From: Gammaproteobacteria bacterium
GTDB taxonomy: Bacteria > Pseudomonadota > Gammaproteobacteria > Steroidobacterales > Steroidobacteraceae
Direction of reading: 5' to 3'
DNA length: 48,186 nucleotides
Assembly: GCA_025355445.1 (NCBI GenBank)
Contig: JANXZQ010000524.1
Location: forward strand, 1 to 48,186
The notes under the pieces are model-generated. The model saw nothing but the letters and a program-made list of their open reading frames with translations. It made no database searches and had not been told where the DNA came from. The position numbers were made by a program, and so were the translations under genes. Shown here piece after piece: positions 41,522 through 48,186 of the stretch. Numbering within the stretch: position 1 is the stretch's first letter; every line of letters begins with the position of its first letter.

Positions 41522-41590
41522 AGGGTTCGAATCCCCTGAAGCGCGGCGGGTATTGTTGGATAATGACCAAATGAATTTGCACCTGATCCC
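41522..41590. promoter_or_regulatory. short intergenic region with T-arm-like hairpin, -10-like box and a mini-ORF
   Basis: Three things lie in 69 bp before wecB. GGGTTCGAATCCC (41523-41535) is a near-palindrome that looks like a tRNA T-arm. GATAAT (41559-41564) is a fair -10 hexamer with CTGAAG (41536-41541) as a poor -35 at 17 bp. ATG 41571 opens a seven-codon frame (MNLHLIP) whose TGA overlaps the wecB ATG as ATGA. The promoter call is weak. Confidence 0.3.
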
Positions 41591-42694
41591 ATGAATCTGC
41601 AAAAGATCCATCTCATTGCGGCCGCGCGGCCGAATTTCATGAAGATAGCGCCGCTGTACCATGCTCTGTCGCAGGAGCGCTGGTGCAGGGCGGAGATCGT
41701 GCATACGGGGCAGCACTACGACTACAACATGTCGGATTCGTTCTTCCGCGATTTGAAATTGCCTGAGGCTGATTTTCACTTGGAGGTGGGCAGCGGTTCC
41801 CACGCTGAGCAGACGGGCCGCGTAATGATCGAATACGAAAAGATTGCGGAGCATACCCGGCCGGACTGGGTGGTCGTGGCGGGAGACGTCAATTCGACTC
41901 TCGCCTGCGCGCTGGTCGGAACCAAACTTTGCATTCCGGTCGTCCATCTCGAGGCGGGATTGCGCAGCGGCGATCGAAGCATGCCCGAGGAAATCAACAG
42001 ACTGGCGACCGATGCGATTGCCGACGTGCTATGGACGCCGTCGGCCGACGCCGACGCCAATCTGCTGCGGGAGAATGTGCCCGACTACAAAATAGACCGC
42101 GTCGGCAATTTCATGATCGATTCCTACGAAATGCTGCGAGACTCGATCGACGCCGCGAAAATGGTCGAGCGTTTCGCGCTCGTACCACGCGGCTATGCCG
42201 TCGTCACGTTGCATAGGCCCGCAAATGTCGACCATGCCGATTCCCTCGCCTCATTGGTGGCGCAATTGTCGATTGCCTCCGACTCCCTGCCCATGGTGTT
42301 CGCGGTTCATCCACGCACCCGCAAACGCCTTGGCGAATTCGGGCTGCTGGCAAGATTGGAGGCTTGCGCGAACATCCGGCTCACCGCGCCTTTGGGATAC
42401 ATAGAATTCATGAATTTGGTGTCCAGTGCGGCAGCCGTGGTCACAGATTCCGGCGGCGTGCAGGAGGAAACGACCTACCTCGGGATTCCTTGCCTGACGT
42501 TGCGCGATACCACGGAACGTCCCATCACCATCGAGGAAGGCTCGAATCGCCTGGTGCAGATCCACGCCCTCATCGATGTGCTGGGCGAGGTGATGAACGG
42601 CCGATTTCGCACCGGACGACGGCCCGCGCTGTGGGACGGAAAAGCCGCCCAGCGGTCCGTCATCGCGCTGAAAAGACGGGCCAACGTTTCGTGA
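41591..42694 (+). CDS. wecB: UDP-N-acetylglucosamine 2-epimerase, non-hydrolysing (367 aa)
   Basis: WecB family, interconverting UDP-GlcNAc and UDP-ManNAc. Signature segments are ARPNFMKIAPLYHAL, HTGQHYDYNMSDSFF, GDVNSTLACAL, HLEAGLRSGDRSMPEEINR (active-site glutamates), TLHRPANVD, and the C-terminal TDSGGVQEETTYLGIPCLTLRDTTERP. Length is that of the family. ATG 41591 matches the normal N-terminus; a seven-codon frame overlaps it. It ends in a GTGA overlap with the priming transferase. UDP-ManNAc could feed a ManNAc or ManNAcA residue; no ManNAc dehydrogenase is in the window. Confidence 0.94.
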   Translation: MNLQKIHLIAAARPNFMKIAPLYHALSQERWCRAEIVHTGQHYDYNMSDSFFRDLKLPEADFHLEVGSGSHAEQTGRVMIEYEKIAEHTRPDWVVVAGDVNSTLACALVGTKLCIPVVHLEAGLRSGDRSMPEEINRLATDAIADVLWTPSADADANLLRENVPDYKIDRVGNFMIDSYEMLRDSIDAAKMVERFALVPRGYAVVTLHRPANVDHADSLASLVAQLSIASDSLPMVFAVHPRTRKRLGEFGLLARLEACANIRLTAPLGYIEFMNLVSSAAAVVTDSGGVQEETTYLGIPCLTLRDTTERPITIEEGSNRLVQIHALIDVLGEVMNGRFRTGRRPALWDGKAAQRSVIALKRRANVS

Positions 42695-43719
42695 GCGACG
42701 AGGCGGCCATCGCCTGCATGATGGTGCTGGGCGCTTTTCTGTCGTGGCTGGCGACCGCCTACGTCCGTCGGTACGCGCTTCAGCACGCCATCTTGGATAT
42801 TCCAAACGTGCGCAGTTCGCACGCCACACCGACCCCCAGGGGCGGGGGTCTTGCCATTGTCCTGGTATTCATGGGCGCCGTGGCATGTGTGGCGTTTGCC
42901 GGATTGCTGCAGTCCAACCTGGCGTTGGTGCTGATGGCATGCGGCGGTGGGGTGGCGCTGGCGGGCTATTTGGATGATCGCAAGGCCTTGCCCGCCAGCA
43001 TACGAATTTGCATCCACGCAATCGCCGCGACTCTGGCCGTGATTGTGGTGGGGGGCATCGCTCAGCAGACGCTTGGGCATATGGGGCTGCACGGAGTTTG
43101 GGCGGGCAGCCTGCTCGCTTTGGTGGCGCTGACATGGGCCACCAACCTATTCAACTTCATGGACGGAATCGACGGCATTGCGGGCAGCGAAGCTGTTTTC
43201 ATCGCGGGCGCCGGAGCTCTCCTCAATTGGAAATTCGGGGGCGAGGCCGGCTTGACGGCCGTGATGCTGGTATTGGCTGCTGCGACATTGGGCTTTTTGA
43301 TATGGAATTGGCCGCCGGCAAGGATCTTCATGGGCGACGTCGGCAGTGGATTCTTGGGGTTCACCCTGGCCGTTCTGGGTCTTGCCGCAAGCCGGCACGG
43401 TCATGTCCCGATCGAAGCCTGGGCGATTTTGAGCGGAGTGTTCCTGGTCGATGCAACGGTGACACTGCTGACTCGGATGGTGCGCGGCGATCGTTGGTTC
43501 GAAGCCCATCGCATGCATGCCTACCAAAACATCGCCGGCCGTTGGCGGACGCATCTGCCGGTGACCGTTCTAGCCATCGCCATCAATGTGTTCTGGCTAT
43601 TCCCCTGGGCGTGGATGGCATCGCTCTACCCGGCGCGTGCCATTTTGTATGTCGCGGCCGCATTATCGCCGCTGGCGATTCTGGCCTTGTTGGCCGGCGC
43701 CGGGCGCAACCGCGCCTAG
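42691..43719 (+). CDS. WbpL/WecA-type polyprenyl-phosphate sugar-1-phosphate transferase (342 aa)
   Basis: MraY/WecA family (GT4-fold PF00953) priming enzyme with about ten to eleven membrane segments. Conserved cytoplasmic motifs are SSHATPTPRGGGLAIV, GYLDDRKALP, NLFNFMDGIDGIAGSE, FMGDVGSGFLGF and the HRMHAYQNIAGRW loop. The SSHxxPTPRGGG form and the HRxHxYQ motif are typical of WbpL, which links QuiNAc/FucNAc-1-phosphate to undecaprenyl phosphate. GTG 42691 (GTGA overlap with wecB) is chosen over the longer frame. It likely starts the repeat unit with the sugar made by the WbpM-like and WbpV-like enzymes. Confidence 0.92.
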   Translation: MSDEAAIACMMVLGAFLSWLATAYVRRYALQHAILDIPNVRSSHATPTPRGGGLAIVLVFMGAVACVAFAGLLQSNLALVLMACGGGVALAGYLDDRKALPASIRICIHAIAATLAVIVVGGIAQQTLGHMGLHGVWAGSLLALVALTWATNLFNFMDGIDGIAGSEAVFIAGAGALLNWKFGGEAGLTAVMLVLAAATLGFLIWNWPPARIFMGDVGSGFLGFTLAVLGLAASRHGHVPIEAWAILSGVFLVDATVTLLTRMVRGDRWFEAHRMHAYQNIAGRWRTHLPVTVLAIAINVFWLFPWAWMASLYPARAILYVAAALSPLAILALLAGAGRNRA

Positions 43720-43759
43720 GTATGGAAACCCAAACCGCGGAAATCGGTACTCACACGAC

Positions 43760-45037
43760 ATGGGCCCGCAATACCGCATGACAGCCGCCGCCACCGATCT
43801 TCCGCCGCTGAGCAAGGTGGCTGGCGCCCTACGCACGACCACTGAACGCCTGGTGCGGGAAATTTCTGCGCCTGCCGCGGAAGCGCCGCCGTGGACGGAA
43901 TTTGAATGGGACATCGCTCGGGCGGCATCTGCCATGCATGGGATTTCATCGCTGCTGTGCGATGGCCTGCGCTGGCGGGGCCCGGACGGCTGGGGACGGT
44001 TTCTCCGTGAGCAGCAGGCTCAATCCGTCGCTCGTTATGTGCACATCTCGAAGGTGTTGGACAGCATCGATTTGCATTCCCGCAGAACGGCGAGCGCGTT
44101 CGTGGCGCTGAAAGGCGCGGCTTTGCATGCCGGCGGATTCTATGCGGCGGGCGAGCGCCCGATGGGCGATATCGATTTGCTGCTTCTCAAGGGCGACGCT
44201 GCAGCGGCAGCCCGGGTGCTCGACGCCTGCGGCTATACGACTGCCTTCTCGACTCATCGTCACCAGGTGTTCCGGCCCAAGGACAGCAAAGTCGCGGCGG
44301 ATCACGGTTTCGGCGAGCACATCGACAATCCGATCAAGATCGAATTGCATGCGAACATTGCCGAGTCCCTCCCGGTCATGATGACGGACATTACGCGCTT
44401 CCTCGTTCCGCGCGCGGTACATCCCGGCCTGAACGCATACCCCTCTGCCGCGTCGCTCATGATGCATCTGCTGCTGCATGCGGCGGGCAACATCCGCGCG
44501 CGCGCGCTGCGCTTCATTCAACTCCATGACATCGCGCAGCTGGCGGCGCGATTCAATGGCGCAGACTGGGACGAATTGCTCGCCGCGCGCCCGAATGATC
44601 ATGGCTTGTGGTGGGCGTCGGCTCCGCTGATCCTGACGGCACGCTACTACCCGCAAGCGATCCCGGTACAGCTCTGCGCACGTTTGGGCGCGGAATGTCC
44701 TTGGCTGCTGGAAAGGCGCGCGCGGCGTCAATCCGTGACGGATGTCTCCTGGTCGAACATCCGCATCGAGGCGTTTCCGGGTGTGGAGTGGTCGCGGACT
44801 CCGCGGGAGGCGGTTGCATTCATGCGTAGCAGAATATGGCCGAGCCAGGAGGCCCTATCGGAGCTGAAGGAAGCGGAGGCCCAGATCCCGAACTCTTCCA
44901 CCGTTGTTTGGTACGGCATTTCTCACGGCGCGCGCATACTGCGCTGGGTTTTCTCCAGGCCCCCCAGGGTGCAGACGCTGCTTTCGGTGCGTGCTGCCTT
45001 GGCTTCCACCCGTGAAGGCGAAGCGATTCACGTCTGA
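43760..45037 (+). CDS. uncharacterised nucleotidyltransferase-fold protein (425 aa)
   Basis: Resembles the NTP_transf_5 (PF14907) family. A helical N-terminal region precedes FVALKGAALHAGGFYA and the catalytic-type motif GERPMGDIDLLLL, with acidic residues D137 and D139, then IKIELHANI as a possible third acidic strand; the remaining half is mostly helical. ATG 43760 is used; ATG 43778 is possible. Family members occur in exopolysaccharide and lasso-peptide-like gene sets, but no reaction is known to me. There is no membrane segment or signal peptide. Confidence 0.78.
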   Translation: MGPQYRMTAAATDLPPLSKVAGALRTTTERLVREISAPAAEAPPWTEFEWDIARAASAMHGISSLLCDGLRWRGPDGWGRFLREQQAQSVARYVHISKVLDSIDLHSRRTASAFVALKGAALHAGGFYAAGERPMGDIDLLLLKGDAAAAARVLDACGYTTAFSTHRHQVFRPKDSKVAADHGFGEHIDNPIKIELHANIAESLPVMMTDITRFLVPRAVHPGLNAYPSAASLMMHLLLHAAGNIRARALRFIQLHDIAQLAARFNGADWDELLAARPNDHGLWWASAPLILTARYYPQAIPVQLCARLGAECPWLLERRARRQSVTDVSWSNIRIEAFPGVEWSRTPREAVAFMRSRIWPSQEALSELKEAEAQIPNSSTVVWYGISHGARILRWVFSRPPRVQTLLSVRAALASTREGEAIHV

Positions 45038-45109
45038 CGCCTCAAATGGATGGACGGCGTCGCCATAACAATGGCACGATTAGACGACAACCATTTTTTG
45101 GGCGGCGAA

Positions 45110-46198
45110 TTGGCAAAAACTGCGCTAATCACAGGCGTGACCGGACAAGATGGCGCATACCTGGCTGAATTCCTGCTTGGCAAAGGATATGCCGTGCATG
45201 GCGTCAAGCGCCGCGCCTCCTCCTTCAATACCGATCGTATCGATCACCTGTACCAGGATCCGCACGAACGAAATGTGCGTCTCAAGCTGCATTACGGTGA
45301 TCTGACGGATTCCACCAATCTCATTCGGATCATTCAAGAGGTGCAGCCCGACGAGATTTACAATCTGGCCGCTCAAAGCCATGTCGCCGTCTCCTTCGAG
45401 ACGCCCGAATACACGGCGAACTCCGACGCGGTCGGAACTCTTCGTGTGCTGGAAGCCATCCGTATTCTGGGTTTGGAAAAGAGGACCCGCTTTTACCAGG
45501 CATCGACCTCCGAGATGTTCGGCAAAGTTCAGGAAATTCCGCAACGGGAAACGACGCCTTTTTATCCGCGCTCGCCCTACGGTGCTGCCAAGCTATACGG
45601 CCATTGGATTACCGTGAACTACCGTGAAGCCTATGGACTGTTCGCCTGCAGCGGCATCCTGTTCAATCACGAATCTCCGATGCGCGGGGAGACCTTCGTG
45701 TCGCGCAAGATCACTCGCGCCCTGACGCGAATCAAGGTGGGCCTGCAGGAAACCTTGCATCTCGGTAATCTGGATGCGCGACGCGACTGGGGACATGCGC
45801 GCGACTACGTGCGCGCGCAATGGCTGATGTTGCAGCAGGATGCACCGGAGGATTTCGTCATTGCCACGGGTAAGCAGTATTCGGTCCGAGACTTCGTGGT
45901 TCAGGCCGGCGCATTGCTCGACATGATGATCGAATGGCGCGGTGAGGGCGTGGGCGAGGTGGGTATCGATACCGTCACGGGCCGCAAGCTGGTTCACGTT
46001 GACCCACGCTACTTTCGGCCGACGGAAGTGGAAACCTTGTTGGGCGACGCCAGCAAGGCGCGGGAAAAGCTGGGTTGGACGGCCGAGGTCACCTTTCCGG
46101 AATTGGTCGCAGAAATGGTGGAATCGGATTTGGATGCGGCGAAGCGCGACGCCTTGGTCGCGAAGGAAGGCTACAAGGTCTACAGCCACCACGAGTAA
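45110..46198 (+). CDS. gmd: GDP-mannose 4,6-dehydratase (362 aa)
   Basis: Converts GDP-D-mannose to GDP-4-keto-6-deoxy-mannose. Motifs: [16 protein letters not shown] at the N-terminus, [30 protein letters not shown], the catalytic Y-x3-K in SPYGAAK, and [22 protein letters not shown] 45110 gives [15 protein letters not shown], the exact family start; ATG 45050 and ATG 45071 would add 20 and 13 unconserved residues. The gene is followed after two bases by fcl, forming the usual GDP-L-fucose pair. Confidence 0.95.
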   Translation: MAKTALITGVTGQDGAYLAEFLLGKGYAVHGVKRRASSFNTDRIDHLYQDPHERNVRLKLHYGDLTDSTNLIRIIQEVQPDEIYNLAAQSHVAVSFETPEYTANSDAVGTLRVLEAIRILGLEKRTRFYQASTSEMFGKVQEIPQRETTPFYPRSPYGAAKLYGHWITVNYREAYGLFACSGILFNHESPMRGETFVSRKITRALTRIKVGLQETLHLGNLDARRDWGHARDYVRAQWLMLQQDAPEDFVIATGKQYSVRDFVVQAGALLDMMIEWRGEGVGEVGIDTVTGRKLVHVDPRYFRPTEVETLLGDASKAREKLGWTAEVTFPELVAEMVESDLDAAKRDALVAKEGYKVYSHHE

Positions 46199-46200
46199 AT

Positions 46201-47148
46201 GTGCAGCTAACTCCAACCTCTCGAATTTATGTTGCCGGCCATCGTGGATTGGTCGGGTCGGCTGTTGTCAGAGCCCTGCAGCAACGCGGCCACAGCGGAT
46301 TGCTGGTAAGGACGCATGCTGAGCTCGACCTTACCAATCAGGCCGAAGTGCGCCGCTTCTTTGCCAGCGAACGTCCCGAGGCCGTCATCATGGCGGCCGC
46401 GCGTGTTGGCGGCATCCACGCCAACAACACTCGGCCGGCCATGTTCATTCGTGACAATCTTTTAATCCAGGACAATGTGATCGATGCCGCGTATGCGTCG
46501 GGCGTCGGCAAGTTCGTGTTCTTGGGATCGAGCTGCATTTACCCCAAGTTGAGTCCCCAGCCCATCAAGGAGGAATATCTCCTCACCGGTCCCCTGGAAC
46601 CTACCAACGAGTGGTACGCCATCGCGAAGATTGCCGGTGTCAAGATGTGTCAGGCCTATCGACGGGAATATGGGTTCAATGCGATTTCCCTGATGCCGAC
46701 CAACTTGTACGGACCGGGCGACAATTTTGATTTGAAGAATTCCCATGTGCTGCCTGCACTGATTCGCCGCTTCCACGAGGCCAAGGTCCGCGGCGATGAC
46801 AGCGTAACGGTCTGGGGCACGGGCACGCCGCGTCGAGAGTTCCTGCATGTGGACGATCTTGCCGACGCCGTGGTGTACCTTTTACAAAACTATGACGACG
46901 AGCGCATCGTGAACATCGGCTGGGGCCAAGACGTGACCATTCGCGAACTGGCAGAAATCGTCATGTCTGCGATTGGCTACAGCGGCGGCTTGACCTTCGA
47001 CACCACCAAACCGAATGGCACGCCGCGCAAGTTGCTGGATGTTTCGCGATTGAGCGGGCTCGGCTGGCAACCGCGGATCTCCCTTCGGGATGGCATCGAG
47101 CGGACCTATGCATGGTTCAAGGAACATTCCGCTGACGCGCGACTCTAG
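46201..47148 (+). CDS. fcl: GDP-L-fucose synthase (315 aa)
   Basis: Dual epimerase/reductase completing GDP-L-fucose. N-terminal [33 protein letters not shown], the catalytic serine/cysteine region [11 protein letters not shown]-x3-K in [10 protein letters not shown], the histidine in NSHVLPALI, and the C-terminal [14 protein letters not shown] are all present. GTG 46201 is the start; the ATG two bases earlier is out of frame and meets a stop after three codons. The partner gmd ends at 46198, so the pair is co-transcribed. GDP-L-fucose would be used by one of the cluster's glycosyltransferases. Confidence 0.95.
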   Translation: MQLTPTSRIYVAGHRGLVGSAVVRALQQRGHSGLLVRTHAELDLTNQAEVRRFFASERPEAVIMAAARVGGIHANNTRPAMFIRDNLLIQDNVIDAAYASGVGKFVFLGSSCIYPKLSPQPIKEEYLLTGPLEPTNEWYAIAKIAGVKMCQAYRREYGFNAISLMPTNLYGPGDNFDLKNSHVLPALIRRFHEAKVRGDDSVTVWGTGTPRREFLHVDDLADAVVYLLQNYDDERIVNIGWGQDVTIRELAEIVMSAIGYSGGLTFDTTKPNGTPRKLLDVSRLSGLGWQPRISLRDGIERTYAWFKEHSADARL

Positions 47149-47346
47149 ATCTTATTTCGACGTGGTCAACCGGATGTCGCCTGGTGCGTTATCAGCATCT
47201 ACTCGCTGTATACTCAGTGCGTCTGTGGTGATTGCCGGGTAAGATTCGGTACACTACGGCGCTGGGGAGATTGAGAAATTCCATGTCGGCCGTGAGACCA
47301 AACGCGTTGGGGAGCCGGCGGTGGAATAAGTGTCAGGGAGACTCAT
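47149..47346. promoter_or_regulatory. 198-bp leader before the WbpM-like gene
   Basis: TATACT (47209-47214) matches the -10 consensus in five of six bases, but the nearest -35-like box TTATCA (47189-47194) is only 14 bases away. A second candidate, TACACT at 47250-47255, lacks a -35. The region ends in the best ribosome-binding site of the window, AGGGAG (47335-47340), six bases before TTG 47347. No terminator-like hairpin follows fcl. Confidence 0.3.
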
Positions 47347-48186
47347 TTGGGTTCGAAGACCTTGGATAAGACTGGCGCCTTTGCGCGGCAAACTGGAGAA
47401 CTCGCGGGGCCGACCAAACGCATCATCGCGATTTGCGCCGATGCCGTGATGATGCCGCTGATGCTGTGGGCAGCGTCAGGTCTCAAACTGGGTTATCCCG
47501 CCTTTAGCAGCAGCGACTGGCCTGCCTATCTCGCGGTCGCCGCCATCAGCATTCCCATCTTCGTACGCTTGGGGTTGTATCGGGCGGTCATCCGCTTCCT
47601 CGGTTATCACGCCGTGTTCGCGGTGGCGCTTGCTGTGGCGCTAAGCGGGGCTCTGCTGGGTATGTTGGGCTTTGGGCTGCACCTGCCTCTGCTCTCCTGG
47701 AGCGTGGTGACGATTTACTCTTGCCTGTCGCTGCTCTACGTAGCCGGCTCTCGTCTGTTGGTCCGGTATTACTTGCTGACGCGGCATATTCGCCCGACGG
47801 TGGCACGAGTTGCCATCTATGGGGCCGGAGATGCGGGTGCGCGTCTTTCCACCGCTTTATCGACTACCCGGGCCTTCGATCCGCTGATTTTCATCGATGA
47901 CAACCCCAGCCTGCACGGCCGCATGGTCAACGGGATCAAGGTCTATCCGCCCGAGCAGCTTTCAGCGCTGATCAAGCACCACGAAATCGACCGTATTCTG
48001 CTGGCGCTGCCGTCGTTGACCCGCCGCCGGCGCCGGGAAATCTTGAGCCAATTGGAACCGCTGGGCGTACATGTGCAGACCGTTCCGGAATTTGAACAAT
48101 TGGTGACCGGCAACGCCAAGGTGGGGGACATTCGGGAGGTGGACGTGTCCGACCTGCTGGGGCGCGATTCGGTGCCGCCTAAGGCG
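47347..48186 (+). CDS. WbpM/PglF-type NDP-sugar 4,6-dehydratase, N-terminal part (3' truncated by window)
   Basis: Membrane-bound polysaccharide biosynthesis protein of the FlaA1/CapD family; 280 residues are visible and the frame is open at the right edge. Four hydrophobic segments (about residues 25-45, 58-75, 88-112, 116-135) are followed by a CoA-binding-like Rossmann domain (VAIYGAGDAGARL, residues 155-167) and the conserved end of the linker, VSDLLGRDSVPP. The catalytic SDR domain lies outside the window. The start is a TTG with a strong AGGGAG site. WbpM-type enzymes make UDP-4-keto-6-deoxy-GlcNAc for QuiNAc/FucNAc, fitting the WbpV-like and WbpL-like genes of this locus. Confidence 0.92.
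   Translation, partial: MGSKTLDKTGAFARQTGELAGPTKRIIAICADAVMMPLMLWAASGLKLGYPAFSSSDWPAYLAVAAISIPIFVRLGLYRAVIRFLGYHAVFAVALAVALSGALLGMLGFGLHLPLLSWSVVTIYSCLSLLYVAGSRLLVRYYLLTRHIRPTVARVAIYGAGDAGARLSTALSTTRAFDPLIFIDDNPSLHGRMVNGIKVYPPEQLSALIKHHEIDRILLALPSLTRRRRREILSQLEPLGVHVQTVPEFEQLVTGNAKVGDIREVDVSDLLGRDSVPPKA

Noticed and set aside
46199-46210. ATG directly after the gmd stop
   Set aside because: It is out of frame with fcl and meets a stop after three codons; GTG 46201 gives the correct N-terminus.
47189-47214. Sigma70-type promoter before the WbpM-like gene
   Set aside because: TATACT is a good -10, but the -35-like TTATCA is only 14 bases away; recorded as weak only.
1-48186. CRISPR arrays, insertion sequences, tRNA or rRNA genes
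   Set aside because: No repeat-spacer pattern, transposase motif, terminal inverted repeats or complete RNA gene was seen on either strand.

Overview
The window is one long accessory locus for surface-glycan biosynthesis: 44 protein genes, with the first cut by the left edge and the last by the right edge. I see no RNA gene, insertion sequence, phage gene or CRISPR array. The DNA is GC-rich. The gene families (PseI, PseG, WbpL-like and WbpM-like proteins, Gmd/Fcl, two AsnB-type amidotransferases, WecB) fit a Gram-negative member of the Pseudomonadota, most likely gamma- or betaproteobacterial; the sequence alone does not settle the genus. Genes are tightly packed, and many start codons overlap the previous stop as TTGA, GTGA or ATGA. 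Several starts therefore had to be moved from the longest open frame to the overlap.

Region 1 (2-8819, + strand) is a pseudaminic-acid-type nonulosonic acid (NulO) module: FemAB/GNAT-like acyltransferase (partial), methyltransferase, aldo/keto reductase, a fusion of an SpsF-type nucleotidyltransferase with a class III aminotransferase, PIG-L deacetylase, a PseG hydrolase fused to a GNAT domain, ATP-grasp ligase, HAD phosphatase and PseI synthase. PseB, PseC and a canonical PseF are not in the window. Region 2 (8816-19015, +) holds tailoring and assembly genes: a C-methyltransferase, a capsule-type glycosyltransferase that may transfer the NulO, a hexapeptide acyltransferase, a Wzy/ligase-like membrane protein, three GT4 glycosyltransferases, two more methyltransferases and a DUF2334 deacetylase-like protein.

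Region 3 (18942-21693, - strand) is an OafA-type acyltransferase and a Tat-exported beta-helix protein. Region 4 (21961-27858, +) looks like a lipid-linked sugar module: flippase-like UPF0104 protein, DprE1-like flavoenzyme, DprE2-like reductase, DPM1-like GT2, a methyltransferase and a polytopic GT-C-like protein. This is the most coherent candidate for an undescribed pathway. A single, more AT-rich methyltransferase (27862-28698, -) follows.

Region 5 (28789-47148) is an O-antigen/exopolysaccharide block: two AsnB-type amidotransferases, two methyltransferases, a WbpV-like epimerase and WbuB-like GT4 on the - strand, then a bi-domain oxidoreductase, a cytoplasmic heparinase II/III-like protein, an ElyC/YdcF-like protein, WecB, a WbpL/WecA-type priming transferase, a nucleotidyltransferase-fold protein, Gmd and Fcl. 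A WbpM/PglF-type NDP-sugar 4,6-dehydratase starts at 47347 and runs off the window. Together these predict a heavily methylated, acylated and amidated glycan containing a pseudaminic-type acid, L-fucose, ManNAc-derived and QuiNAc/FucNAc-type sugars. No Wzx or ABC exporter is present, so the locus probably extends beyond both ends.
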